Notes: generated from the sequence alone by a model not told the origin. A stretch of DNA of 64,000 nt from Bacillus multifaciens (GCF_030756675.1 NZ_JAVBXD010000013.1:1-64000); one strand, 5' to 3'. Shown: positions 8,437 through 17,194, counted from the stretch's first letter. Translations and numbers: made by a program.

Positions 8437-8474
8437 CACATTTTAATATGCAATATTGCATATTAAAATGTGTT
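8435..8474. promoter_or_regulatory. PlcR box within a perfect 40-bp palindrome
   Basis: TATGCAATATTGCATA at 8447-8462 matches the PlcR box TATGnAnnnnTnCATA completely. The symmetry extends without a mismatch from 8435 to 8474. It lies 10 bp upstream of the -35 element of the minus-strand peptide promoter. Confidence 0.85.
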
Positions 8475-8639
8475 TTAAACTCTCTTCTTTTTTTATCCTC
8501 TTTACAAAAGGGACATTTTAAAGGGATATTTTTCATCATTTTTAAATTAATATAGTTCGTTCACATCTAAATCGAATAATTTTAAGGGGAATATATGCCA
8601 ATCCTCTTATATAGGGGAATAACACATGCCCCTCAACTT

Positions 8640-8750
8640 AAGTAATTTTAATACTTTCAAATATACAAAAACGTTATTTTTATGCCGCTACTGGTACTTT
8701 ACTTAGCCTTGAGGGTTTAAATGCTAAAGCAGATACAATAACTAAAAAAT
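8640..8750 (+). pseudogene. Decayed fragment ending in a signal-peptide-like sequence
   Basis: One frame reads YFYAATGTLLSLEGLNAKAD and then TITKK before a stop at 8750-8752, which looks like the hydrophobic core and AxA-type cleavage region of a secreted protein. It has no start in frame and no mature domain. Support is weak. Confidence 0.2.
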
Positions 8751-8797
8751 GATTAAGAAAAAGTTCAATATATACATAATAAGTGAAGGTAAATATA

Positions 8798-8863
8798 ATG
8801 ATTTTAAAATTATTACTGATCGTTATTGGAGTGGCATTAATCTCATGTATCTTTTATCATTAA
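8798..8863 (+). pseudogene. Truncated duplicate of the small membrane protein gene
   Basis: The 60 bp before and the first part of this frame repeat the sequence around 7265-7370 (CAACTAAAAAATGATT, AATATATACATAAT, GGAGTGG-ATTAATCT), and the tail AAATAATTTGCAAATAAAA also matches. The middle is deleted, leaving MILKLLLIVIGVALISCIFY plus H. The RBS is degraded to GAAGGT. It is a duplication followed by an internal deletion of about 145 bp. Confidence 0.65.
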
Positions 8864-8876
8864 ATAATTTGCAAAT

Positions 8877-8905
8877 AAAAACCACCCGTGATAATGGGTG
8901 GTTTT
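8877..8905. terminator. Bidirectional terminator
   Basis: AAAACCACCC pairs with GGGTGGTTTTT around GTGATAAT. A-rich and T-rich flanks serve both the minus-strand secreted protein gene and the truncated plus-strand copy. Confidence 0.8.
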
Positions 8906-8908
8906 TGT

Positions 8909-9415
8909 TTACGGATGGTAAACTCCAAATGCGTAATGATAAACAGTATCCTCATTAACTGTCGGAATTGGGTTAGTTTTGTTAGGTCCATTGTAATATC
9001 CAAGAGTTACAATGTCATAATAATGTGTTGATCTTGAAGCATCAAAAGTGTACTCTCCCTTACCAGTAGGGATTTCTGTTGAACCTTCAAATGCACCATT
9101 TTCTCCTACAGTACATAAAATATCCTTTTTAGAAAAAGACATAACGGCATCGAAATAAATGTAAAAAGTTGTACCAGCAGGTACTGCTTTTCCTTCTGCA
9201 TCATATGCAAAACCTTTAAATGTGGCATTTTTATGTGCATTAACACGATACTTCTTACCTTGGCCATAGTTAATGTACTCATTATTACCTATGTTAGTAA
9301 TTTGTACTTTGTTTACAAGTGGAGTGTTTTCAGCTGCACTTGCATTAGTGTTTGGTAACATAAAACTAAACACCATTAATCCAATAAACATAAGTGACGA
9401 TATAATTTTCTTCAT
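8909..9415 (-). CDS. Secreted protein of unknown function, PlcR-box linked
   Basis: 168 residues. A clear signal peptide (MKKIISSLMFIGLMVFSFML with cleavage near NASAAE) is followed by a mature domain of about 140 residues with VQITNIGNNEYINYG, FYIYFDAVMSF and YNGPNKTNPIPTV, probably beta-rich. It lacks cysteine pairs typical of enzymes; I do not recognise a catalytic motif. Two adjacent ATGs are possible (9418 and 9415); the second gives 8-nt spacing from AGGAGG. A promoter (TTGAAA-17-TAAAAT at 9478-9450) and a perfect PlcR box at 9500-9515 precede it, shared with the divergent collagenase gene. It is probably an exported PlcR-regulon protein. Confidence 0.75.
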   Translation of the reverse strand: MKKIISSLMFIGLMVFSFMLPNTNASAAENTPLVNKVQITNIGNNEYINYGQGKKYRVNAHKNATFKGFAYDAEGKAVPAGTTFYIYFDAVMSFSKKDILCTVGENGAFEGSTEIPTGKGEYTFDASRSTHYYDIVTLGYYNGPNKTNPIPTVNEDTVYHYAFGVYHP

Positions 9416-9449
9416 CATTAAATCCTCCTGTATATTTTTTACAACCCAA

Positions 9450-9478
9450 ATTTTACATGTTTTGAAAATATATTTCAA
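9450..9478 (-). promoter_or_regulatory. Promoter of the secreted protein gene
   Basis: TTGAAA (9478-9473), a 17-bp spacer and TAAAAT (9455-9450) on the minus strand, 21 bp downstream of the PlcR box. Confidence 0.5.
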
Positions 9479-9499
9479 TATCTTTATATAATAATACAA

Positions 9500-9515
9500 T
9501 ATGCAATATTGCATA
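9500..9515. promoter_or_regulatory. PlcR box between divergent genes
   Basis: TATGCAATATTGCATA, identical to the box at 8447. It sits between the secreted protein gene (minus) and collagenase 1 (plus) and can serve both. Confidence 0.85.
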
Positions 9516-9579
9516 TTGTATTATTTTGTTGTAATAATATGTTATTTTTTGAAAGGAAAATATAAATGGAGGTAGTATT

Positions 9580-12480
9580 ATGAACAAGAAATCAAAATTT
9601 ACCCAAATGATGCTAGGCATTAGTACAATGGCCTTATCATTTGGAAGTATTCAAACACAAGTGTCAGCGGAAGAAAACACACCTTATAATGTATTGCAAA
9701 AGAAACCAATTGGGATAGAAACTTCAACAGATGAAATTGCACATTCTACAATAGCAGACGAAATGTTGTCTTATGAAGAACGTTTAAAAGTAGGCGATTT
9801 TTCACAACGTCCAGCTAAGGCCGTGAAACGAGCAGCGGCAAAACAATATCAGCAAAAGTACTCTGTGGCAGAGCTGAATAGAATGAGTGATGACGAATTA
9901 ATTGATACATTAGCAAATGTTAGTTGGGAGCAAATCATAGATTTAGGTCAATTTAATGAAGAAACAAAAGCGTTTTATCAAAATAAAGAGCGAATACAAG
10001 TTATTATTGATGAATTAGGTCGCCGCGGAAGCACATTTACACAAGATGATACAAAAGGAATTGAGACGTTTGTTGAAGTATTATATTGCGGTTTTTATTT
10101 AGGCTTTAATAATAAAGAATTAGACTATTTAAATGAGCAAAGCTTCCATGATAAATGTTTACCGGTATTAAAAGCAATTGCAAAAAATCCGAATTTTAAA
10201 CTTGGTACAGATAAACAGGATACAGTGGTATCTGCATACGGTAAATTAATTAGAAGTGCTTCTTGTGATGCTGAAACGGTTCAATATGCAGGGAATATAT
10301 TAAAACAGTATAACGATAATCTTTCTACATATGTAAATGACAAGAATAAGGGAGATGCTTTGTATAATCTTCTCCAAGCGATTGATGAGGATATACAGTC
10401 TTACGTGAGTGGTACAAGAAAAAAAGCAGATGAAACAATATGGTATGGGAAAATTGATGATTTTATAAATGAAATCAGTCGACTGGCTCTTCTGAATCAA
10501 ATGACACCAGAAAATACTTGGTTAATTAATAACGGTGTTTATTATACTGGTCGTTTCGGGAAATTCCATAGTGATTCAAATAAACCTTTAGAAGTACTTA
10601 CACAAGCAATGCGTATGTATCCTCGTTTTAGTGAAGCTTATTTTAATGCTGTGCAAGGAATCGCAACAAACTATGGTGGAAAAGATTACAACGGAAATAC
10701 AGTAGATTTACAGAAAATTCGTGAGGAAGGCCAACAGCAGTACTTACCAAAAACGTATACATTCGATGACGGTTCTATCGTATTTAAAACAGGAGATAAA
10801 GTAACGGAAGAAAAGGTTAAGAGACTGTACTGGGCTGCTAAAGAAGTAAAGGCGCAATATCATCGTGTCATTGGAAAAGATGCAGCGTTAGAAGCCGGAA
10901 AAGCTGATGATGTACTGACAATTGTAATTTATAATAGTCCAGATGAATATAAACGAAATAGTCAACTATATGGATATGACACGAATAATGGTGGGATTTA
11001 CATTGAAGGAGTTGGAACGTTCTTTACATATGAGCGTACACCGCAGCAAAGCCGTTATAGTTTGGAAGAATTGTTCCGTCATGAGTTTACACACTATTTA
11101 CAGGGAAGATACGAAGTTGCAGGGTCATGGGGACAAGGAGAAATGTATCAAGATCAACGCTTAACTTGGTTTGAAGAAGGAAATGCAGAGTTTTTTGCGG
11201 GATCGACTCGCACGAATAATGTTGTTCCACGCCAAAGTGTAATTAGCGGGTTATCATCTGATCCTGCACAGCGTTATACAGCAGAACGAACATTATTTTC
11301 GAAATATGGAGACGGACCAGATAAATGGGACTTTTATAATTATTCTTTTGCACTGCAGTCTTATCTATATACTCATCAATTTGAAACTTTCGATAAGATT
11401 CAAGATTTAATTCGTACAAATGATGTGAATGGTTATGATACATATCGTGAAGCTTTAAGTAAGGATCCAAATTTAAATAAAGGATACCAAGACTATATGA
11501 AGCAGTTAGTTGATAATCAGGGTACATATAATACCCCGCAAGTATCAGATGATTATTTAGCTGACCATGCACCAAAGCCACTAGCTGAGGTAAAGAAAGA
11601 CATTACAGATGTAGCAAAGATAAAAGATGCAACAATGACAAAGCATAAGTCTCAATTCTTTGACACGTTTACATTAGAAGGAACATATAGGGGCGGCGTA
11701 ACAAAAGGAGAATCTGAGGATTGGAAAACGATGAGCAAGAAAATCAATCAATCTTTAGAACAGTTAACGCAAAAAGAATGGAGCGGCTACAAAACAGTTA
11801 CAGCGTATTTTGTCAACTATCGTGTGAATGCGAAAAATCAATTTGAATACGATGTTGTATTCCATGGCGTTGCAACGGGAGAAGAAGAAAAACAGACTGT
11901 TAAAGTAAATATGAATGGACCGTACAATGAGATATTAAATGAAAAAGTTGAGTTTCATAGTGATGGTACAGAAAGCACAGGCGGAAAAATTGTTTCTTAT
12001 CTTTGGGATTTTGGAGATGGTACAACAAGTACAGAAGCAAATCCTACTCATGTATATGGAAAAGAAGGAACATATACTGCAAAGCTAACAGTGAAAGATA
12101 ATAAAGGAAAAGTGAGCCGAGGACAAACAACGGTTACCATAAAAAAGGATGAGCCGGCAGGTCATAACTATCAAGAGGCAAAGGTACTTAGTTTTAATAA
12201 GCTTTCAAAAGGAAATATGGATCGACCTAATATGGCGTATATGTACACATTCAATGTCACATCTCCAAAAGAAGTAGATATTTCTTTTATAGATGAACAG
12301 GGAATTGGGATAAAATGGGATGTGTATCACGAATCAGATCTAGGAAATCCTGTCATTACGGGCCAGGCGGATGGAAATAATATTAAAGGGAAATTTGAAG
12401 CGAAACCTGGGAAGTATTATTTAGTTGCGTTTTTTGAAGAGGAAAATAGAAATGGAACATATTCATTAATAGTAAAGTAA
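9580..12480 (+). CDS. colA: Secreted collagenase 1 (peptidase family M9), one PKD domain
   Basis: 966 residues. A signal peptide (about 1-30, ending VSAEE) is followed by the M9 activator and peptidase units. The zinc site is HEFTH at 501-505 (in LFRHEFTHYLQGRYE) with the third ligand Glu at 533 (TWFEEGNAEFF), the same 28-residue spacing as in clostridial ColG. After a helper region come one PKD domain (about 785-862, SYLWDFGDGTTSTEANPTHV) and a C-terminal pre-peptidase/collagen-binding domain (about 868-966). The enzyme cleaves native collagen outside the cell. GGAGGT gives an 8-nt spacing to ATG 9580. A PlcR box lies 65 bp upstream. Two paralogues are present in the window (25568 and 42711). 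Confidence 0.93.
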   Translation: MNKKSKFTQMMLGISTMALSFGSIQTQVSAEENTPYNVLQKKPIGIETSTDEIAHSTIADEMLSYEERLKVGDFSQRPAKAVKRAAAKQYQQKYSVAELNRMSDDELIDTLANVSWEQIIDLGQFNEETKAFYQNKERIQVIIDELGRRGSTFTQDDTKGIETFVEVLYCGFYLGFNNKELDYLNEQSFHDKCLPVLKAIAKNPNFKLGTDKQDTVVSAYGKLIRSASCDAETVQYAGNILKQYNDNLSTYVNDKNKGDALYNLLQAIDEDIQSYVSGTRKKADETIWYGKIDDFINEISRLALLNQMTPENTWLINNGVYYTGRFGKFHSDSNKPLEVLTQAMRMYPRFSEAYFNAVQGIATNYGGKDYNGNTVDLQKIREEGQQQYLPKTYTFDDGSIVFKTGDKVTEEKVKRLYWAAKEVKAQYHRVIGKDAALEAGKADDVLTIVIYNSPDEYKRNSQLYGYDTNNGGIYIEGVGTFFTYERTPQQSRYSLEELFRHEFTHYLQGRYEVAGSWGQGEMYQDQRLTWFEEGNAEFFAGSTRTNNVVPRQSVISGLSSDPAQRYTAERTLFSKYGDGPDKWDFYNYSFALQSYLYTHQFETFDKIQDLIRTNDVNGYDTYREALSKDPNLNKGYQDYMKQLVDNQGTYNTPQVSDDYLADHAPKPLAEVKKDITDVAKIKDATMTKHKSQFFDTFTLEGTYRGGVTKGESEDWKTMSKKINQSLEQLTQKEWSGYKTVTAYFVNYRVNAKNQFEYDVVFHGVATGEEEKQTVKVNMNGPYNEILNEKVEFHSDGTESTGGKIVSYLWDFGDGTTSTEANPTHVYGKEGTYTAKLTVKDNKGKVSRGQTTVTIKKDEPAGHNYQEAKVLSFNKLSKGNMDRPNMAYMYTFNVTSPKEVDISFIDEQGIGIKWDVYHESDLGNPVITGQADGNNIKGKFEAKPGKYYLVAFFEEENRNGTYSLIVK

Positions 12481-12520
12481 ATCTACTTATGATTTATATA
12501 TAGGATAGTTGTACAAGCTT

Positions 12521-12564
12521 CCTCCTATCATTTTTCCTATCATATTATGAAAAATGATAGGAGG
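12521..12564 (+). terminator. Hairpin that is also the RBS of the next gene
   Basis: CCTCCTATCATTTTTC pairs perfectly with GAAAAATGATAGGAGG. The right arm contains the AGGAGG of the following gene, so the structure both terminates or attenuates collagenase read-through and can hide that ribosome binding site. Confidence 0.6.
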
Positions 12565-12573
12565 TTTATTCAT

Positions 12574-13032
12574 TTGAGGAATAATTTCAATGAAAACAAT
12601 GCCCAGCTTTCACCGCCTTGGAACACATATTTTAATGAAATCAAATTTTCTATCGGGGCAGATCCAGGAGCAACAGTTGGACCACTTATTCCTGCTGGTA
12701 ACAATTATATTATTCTCGTAACAGTAACAGGGAATGAAAAAGCGAGAGCACTTGCAACACTTCTCAAACCTACAATGAATTTTGGAAATGTGAATGTAAA
12801 CATTTTTGTTTCAAATAGAGAAGGGCAGCTCGTTTCGCCGTTACCTTGTCCGTTAAATGCGTTTGGAATAACATCTTTAGTTCAAGTGGCATTAGAAGGG
12901 AATCCGTATTTTGCGAAAGTAGTTGCACAGCCCCAATTACCGGGTGGAAAGAATGTGGTGTGCCAATTTTGTTTTCTACAAATTGTAATGAAACAAGAGC
13001 AGTTAGTGAAAAGAAAGCGGATGTTGAGATGA
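12574..13032 (+). CDS. Hypothetical protein, TTG start, probable 3' frameshift
   Basis: 152 residues as read. AGGAGG (12559-12564) lies 9 nt before an in-frame TTG; the ATG at 12547 is inside the hairpin and upstream of the RBS. The body (PWNTYFNEIKFSIGADPG, GPLIPAGNNYIILVTVTGN) is soluble, compact and without a signal peptide. Near 12955-12965 the better coding sequence moves to another frame: VPILFSTNCNETRAVSEKK then ADVEMK, running to a stop at 13070, whereas the current end (FCFLQIVMKQEQLVKRKRM) looks out of frame. A one-base indel after the GGKNVV codons would join them. Family and function are not recognised. Confidence 0.5.
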   Translation: MRNNFNENNAQLSPPWNTYFNEIKFSIGADPGATVGPLIPAGNNYIILVTVTGNEKARALATLLKPTMNFGNVNVNIFVSNREGQLVSPLPCPLNAFGITSLVQVALEGNPYFAKVVAQPQLPGGKNVVCQFCFLQIVMKQEQLVKRKRMLR

Positions 13033-13082
13033 AAAATAAAGGTATCTTACCGCGTCTTTTTTATAAATGAAAAGAATATCTT

Positions 13083-13119
13083 AAAGCAACCAAATGCATG
13101 ATGAATTTGGTTGCTTTCT
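13083..13119. terminator. Intrinsic terminator between convergent genes
   Basis: AAAGCAACCAAAT pairs with ATTTGGTTGCTTT around GCATGATGA. Confidence 0.75.
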
Positions 13120-13122
13120 AGA

Positions 13123-14025
13123 TTAATACCACCATTTCTCCTGCGGCAGCAAGACAACATTTACATTGAAATTTTGCGCAAACCAATCATACATGAGTGT
13201 CTTTTTTACTAAATACTCCGATGCAGAGTGGGAAACACCAATGAGTGACATATTTGTATGCGGTATGTACTCTTTCATGATGGCATATTTCTTTTTGCCG
13301 TAGTCGTTATCAATATGACAATGCACTTCCCCGGTAATATAAGCCTGCGCTCCTTTTTCCTCAGCTTCTTGCATCATGCTCACTTTATCACCGCAGCCAG
13401 CGATAATTGCGATTTTCGTAATATGAGAACGTGTTTGTCCTTCAAAGTCTACATACGGGATGTCAAAAATCTGTTTTGCTTTTTCTATTAGTTCATTTGT
13501 ATTGGTTGGGGCAATTTTACAAATCAATCCATCGCCATTAGCAAATGTTTCATTTACTGATGCGTGCAGTGCTTTAGCAATGGCGATACTTGTACCATAT
13601 GTTTGATGGCGGTCCATTGGTGCATGGCATGTATATACGGATAGCCCTTTTTCTTTTATTGCTTGTAAATAATGCTCTGGAATAGGAACAAAACCGCGCC
13701 CTGGTAGGCCATGCGGATCGCCGCATTCCATAACAAGCGGGTGATGCATGAATAGTAAGTCTCCAGCTGTTCCTTCAGAAAGAAATCGATCCAGGACTTC
13801 GTCAGTTGGAAAAACAGCTAAAAAGACGTTGCGTACAACATCTGATCCCTTTATCATGAGCCCATTAAAGTATGTCACGAAATCATCTTCAAAGAATCTT
13901 TGCCAAGGAAACGAAATGGGATCATAAGCAGCTGGGAGGAAACGGCTAAACCCAGGGTCTATTCCATATTGGTGCACAGAAAATAATGAATGTAATTGAT
14001 GTTCTATCTCTTGAAGTTTTGGCAT
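13123..14025 (-). CDS. Nif3-like dinuclear metal centre protein
   Basis: 300 residues of the NIF3/YbgI family, toroidal hexamers with two metal ions per subunit; GTP cyclohydrolase-like or hydrolase activity has been proposed, but the physiological role is unsettled. Metal ligand motifs are visible: FMHHPLV (His 94-95), YTCHAPMDRH (His 134, Asp 138), and near the C-terminus ITGEVHCHID and IGVSHSASE. It is a stand-alone version about the length of short bacterial members, without the large PII-like insert. Start ATG 14025 has AGGAGG on the minus strand 6-7 nt upstream. It is transcribed away from the HesB-like gene. Confidence 0.85.
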   Translation of the reverse strand: MPKLQEIEHQLHSLFSVHQYGIDPGFSRFLPAAYDPISFPWQRFFEDDFVTYFNGLMIKGSDVVRNVFLAVFPTDEVLDRFLSEGTAGDLLFMHHPLVMECGDPHGLPGRGFVPIPEHYLQAIKEKGLSVYTCHAPMDRHQTYGTSIAIAKALHASVNETFANGDGLICKIAPTNTNELIEKAKQIFDIPYVDFEGQTRSHITKIAIIAGCGDKVSMMQEAEEKGAQAYITGEVHCHIDNDYGKKKYAIMKEYIPHTNMSLIGVSHSASEYLVKKTLMYDWFAQNFNVNVVLLPQEKWWY

Positions 14026-14160
14026 GAGGAAAACCTCCTTTGGAAAAATATATCAATTCAATTATATAGTTAAAAGAATTTTCTGTATATATAAATCAAA
14101 CCGATTCATAAAAAAGAATGCTACAATAGGATAATCGTGATAGATGTAGGAGGAAAAATA

Positions 14161-14484
14161 ATGAATGTTACAGTGACGGATGCAGCATATGCGAAAATAA
14201 AAGAGATGATTCCGAGTGAGACAAAATATATAAAATTATTTTACGATACAGAGGGATGCGGCTGTGTGATGAGTGGCATTATTGACTTAGTTGCTGTGTC
14301 TGAAAAAGATGAGCGCGACGTAGAAATTTCATCAAACAAGTTTCAATTCATTGCCGATCGAACGAAGCTTGTTTTTATGGATGATAATTTGACTGTTGAT
14401 TTTTCTGATGTCGGAGGAAACTTTCAATTAAAAAGTCCGAGTCAATATTATAATCCGAATATGAAGTTACATGTTCGGGTGTAA
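14161..14484 (+). CDS. HesB/YadR-like iron-sulfur biosynthesis family protein
   Basis: 107 residues. It begins MNVTVTDAAYAKIKEMI and has the HesB-like fold pattern (IKLFYDTEGCGCVMSGI, then FIADRTKLVFMDD), similar to B. subtilis YqkB. The Cys-Gly-Cys motif near residue 38-40 is present, but the C-terminal CxC of true A-type Fe-S carriers is missing, so it is a HesB-like protein and probably not a classic carrier. ATG 14161 has AGGAGG 6 nt upstream; an in-frame ATG at 14143 lacks an RBS. A terminator follows at 14497. Confidence 0.75.
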   Translation: MNVTVTDAAYAKIKEMIPSETKYIKLFYDTEGCGCVMSGIIDLVAVSEKDERDVEISSNKFQFIADRTKLVFMDDNLTVDFSDVGGNFQLKSPSQYYNPNMKLHVRV

Positions 14485-14496
14485 TTGATGAAATAA

Positions 14497-14535
14497 AAAG
14501 AAGAAAGCAGATTATATTTGCTTTCTTCTAATTTA
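14497..14535. terminator. Terminator between convergent genes
   Basis: AGAAGAAAGCA pairs with TGCTTTCTTCT, with T-rich flanks on both strands. Confidence 0.75.
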
Positions 14536-14602
14536 TTACCAAACATAAAATATCAAAAATTAACGAATATTATTTATGGTAATTTCTTAGTGAAAAGTGA
14601 AA

Positions 14603-16297
14603 TTAGGCATATTTTATTGCGGAATCTATGCTATGTTTCTTTTTTTTATTTCTTATAATGCTTCTTAAAAGAATGAAAATCATCAACATAATGAAAGTAG
14701 TAATAGAAGTGTAAAAGGAGAATTTTTGAATACCTGTTCCTGGGTATGATATTTCTATTTTACCTTTTCCTTGGATCGGTACTTCTATCAATCCGTTGTT
14801 AGACATTTTTACAGGAACTATTTTGTTGTTAATTTTCACTTCATAGCCTTTGTAATAAATCATTGGAAGTTCTAAGATATCTTTATTCTTTGCATCGAAA
14901 TTTATATAAAGTTCATTGCCTTCCTTTACTATACGACTTAATTTCGTTGTATGATTTCTTGTTTTCACTTCGTCTTTCTTTCGTGATTTTAAAACATCAA
15001 TCTTTGTAACAGAAGGTAGGTATTCAGAACCTGCACCTATATCGTATGAATCTTTAAAAGTTTGCTCTCCTCTAAATTGATTTTTGTCATGTATACGAAA
15101 ATCTTTATAATATTGAGCTATTGTCGATGCATTATTGATTGATAGAGACAGAAGAATAACTAGCAAACCGATTAAATGATATTTTTTCTTAACAGCATAG
15201 GCTATATAAACAGAACAGCTAAATGCCATTAATAATGTTACAAGTGCAAAAAGTCTAAATGTGAATTGTATAACGTCTAGCATATGGAAGTGTTTCCATG
15301 GGAAATAGTTTGTTGTCATTAGTAAAAATATCATTGCGATTAATAAGCATTTGTCAGCAAAACTAATTATTGTATTTTTCTTTTTAATATTAAATCTATA
15401 TATTAATGGTAAAAACGGAACGTATCCTAATCCTATAATTGCAGAACCTTTATTGTTTAATGTAATACTTCTCCATAATGTTCCAAGTGAATACATCGTA
15501 TCGCTAGGTGTTGTCAAAGTATATGTATTGAGATAGAAGGTATTCGATGCCATTTGCTCTACCATTGGAAAAATAAAAAAAGATGATAGTAAGATTGTTA
15601 CTCCGCCAGCAACAACAAAATAAATTATTTTTGTTTGGAGTCTATTAATTGAAAGGAGCAGGAAGAGCAGTAACATGCAAAAAGCTAATACACTTGATAA
15701 AACATGAGTATAAATTATTCCAGTGAACCCAATCGTTAAAATGTACCACTTTTTTTTCTGTCCATATAAAATTTCATAAATTCCATACAATATAACAGGA
15801 AGAAAGATAAACGCCAATGATTCCCCAAGTGCAGCTCTTTGATAAACATCGAATGCTCTATAGAGTGAAAAGACATACAATATAGTCATAAAGCTTGATG
15901 AAGTTACTTTTTTGCTCATTTTATAGGTACAATAATAAGTTACGCATGCTGTTGCTATTGTATAAATTATTATATAAGTTTTATAGGAAACAACTAAACT
16001 GTATCCTAAATTCAATAAAATAGCCATTGGAAATAGAAAGAGGTTAGAATAAAACCAATTTGTTGCATAACCATATCCATTTAAAAAGGTGCTATCAATG
16101 TAAAATGGGTAGTGAGATGTTTTGATTGCTTCAGCTAATCCGAATACACGATTTAAATGGAATCCTATATCATCTCCCGCCAATACTAAATCTTTGTCCC
16201 AAAATAAATTTATTTGTATAATAACACATATTAATATAAGAACGATGATAGCCAAGAATGCTAAAACATCTTTTTTATTAACCTTTATTAAATCCAC
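14603..16297 (-). CDS. Polytopic membrane protein of the PTPS-related/GT-C type
   Basis: 564 residues starting at GTG 16297 (GGAGGA 9 nt upstream). About ten to twelve membrane helices lie in residues 10-400, then an external soluble part of about 130 residues, and a final helix (TSITTFIMLMIFILLR) before a basic tail. The first loop has GDDIGFHLNRVFGLAEAI, the Asp-containing signature of the membrane 6-pyruvoyl-tetrahydropterin-synthase-related/YfhO-like family, which are probable GT-C glycosyltransferases using lipid-linked sugars. The C-terminal beta-rich part (YKGYEVKINNKIVPV) is typical of YfhO-like proteins. The substrate is unknown. It is monocistronic, between two terminators. Confidence 0.7.
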   Translation of the reverse strand: MDLIKVNKKDVLAFLAIIVLILICVIIQINLFWDKDLVLAGDDIGFHLNRVFGLAEAIKTSHYPFYIDSTFLNGYGYATNWFYSNLFLFPMAILLNLGYSLVVSYKTYIIIYTIATACVTYYCTYKMSKKVTSSSFMTILYVFSLYRAFDVYQRAALGESLAFIFLPVILYGIYEILYGQKKKWYILTIGFTGIIYTHVLSSVLAFCMLLLFLLLSINRLQTKIIYFVVAGGVTILLSSFFIFPMVEQMASNTFYLNTYTLTTPSDTMYSLGTLWRSITLNNKGSAIIGLGYVPFLPLIYRFNIKKKNTIISFADKCLLIAMIFLLMTTNYFPWKHFHMLDVIQFTFRLFALVTLLMAFSCSVYIAYAVKKKYHLIGLLVILLSLSINNASTIAQYYKDFRIHDKNQFRGEQTFKDSYDIGAGSEYLPSVTKIDVLKSRKKDEVKTRNHTTKLSRIVKEGNELYINFDAKNKDILELPMIYYKGYEVKINNKIVPVKMSNNGLIEVPIQGKGKIEISYPGTGIQKFSFYTSITTFIMLMIFILLRSIIRNKKKKHSIDSAIKYA

Positions 16298-16588
16298 GAT
16301 TCTTTATCCTCCGTATATTTTGATTTATATATATTATATGGGAATATAAGGTTATCTTAACAAATAAACAGTAAATATTTTGTCTAATTTTTGTCTAATT
16401 TACGAATGGAAAGAAAAAGGTATTACTTATAAAAAAAGAGGAAATGTTTGAGTGCTATATTTCTCCTGTGAATGGCGAGATAAATATAGTACTCAAGATG
16501 TAGAGAGAAGCGAGGAAGATAGGTGGGAATAGTTCAATGGTCCTATGGTTTGTAAAGTTGGAGAAACAGGTAAAAGAAAATATATCAA
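16298..16588. other. Intergenic stretch, possible remnant
   Basis: No intact gene. A frame from ATG 16444 reads MFECYISPVNGEINIVLKM, then TAG, then REARKIGGNSS and more to a TAA near 16593, which may be a small decayed gene. The same bases form a hairpin TTGAGTGCTATATTTCTC/GAGATAAATATAGTACTCAA. Confidence 0.3.
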
Positions 16589-16626
16589 AATAAGAAAGCA
16601 GAGTAGATCTACTTTCTTATTTTTTG
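16589..16626. terminator. Bidirectional terminator
   Basis: AATAAGAAAGCA pairs with CTTTCTTATT with a T run on the plus side and A-rich flank for the minus-strand gene. Confidence 0.65.
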
Positions 16627-16838
16627 ATTTTCGGTAAGAAAATCAGATATAAAATTGCGATAACAAATGGAATCCAGTTAAGAAAAGGGAAGTGGAAATA
16701 AGTGACGAGAATCATACCAGTGAGAAGAACGCTGAGGACGGCATAGAAAACACTATGTTTTGGTGTATACCAATATAATGTTAAACCGATAAGAGCTGGA
16801 ATAATAAAATGAATAAGAGCAATCAGAAAGAAGAGCAA
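16617..16838 (-). CDS. Small membrane protein, TTG start
   Basis: 73 residues made of three hydrophobic stretches (LFFLIALIHFIIPALIGLTLYW split at about 4-24, SVFYAVLSVLLTGMILVTYF, WIPFVIAILYLIFL) with a KIKK tail. No ATG is available; TTG at 16838-16836 has AAGGAGGG 8 nt upstream, a convincing start. The family is not recognised. It stands alone between a terminator and a 350-bp gap. Confidence 0.65.
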   Translation of the reverse strand: MLFFLIALIHFIIPALIGLTLYWYTPKHSVFYAVLSVLLTGMILVTYFHFPFLNWIPFVIAILYLIFLPKIKK

Positions 16839-16859
16839 TGGAAGTCCCTCCTTTATTGT

Positions 16860-17190
16860 GAACTTACTATATCATATCCATATTTTGTTAGAATGATATC
16901 TTTTTTTATAAAAAATGTTTGAAAAAACGACACAATTCGACTCGTTATTTACAAAAGAAGTTTTGTATAATGTTATTTCTTAAACATATTTAACAATATA
17001 AACACTATCGAAATAGTTAGAACTATATAAATTCATTTGGATGTTCCAACATATAAAGCATTGCTATGGAGAAGTGATTTGTTTTTGTATTGCGTGTGAT
17101 ATGGAATGGATTACATTACATACATTCAACCGCCAGTGGTTTTTAAGTTGTGGATGAAGTAGATATAGAGATTTTGCAGTAGAGGAGTCA
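16860..17190. other. Gene-free region
   Basis: 330 bp of AT-rich sequence upstream of the AtpI-like gene. No reading frame with an RBS, repeat copy or strong hairpin was found; AACATATAAAGCATTGCTATGGAG near 17048 only faintly recalls the start of repeat A. Confidence 0.5.
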
Positions 17191-17194
17191 AAAG

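Noticed and set aside
12846-13070. A separate gene overlapping the hypothetical gene after collagenase 1
   Set aside because: Only its second half looks coding and it has no start signal; better explained as the frameshifted end of the 12574 gene.
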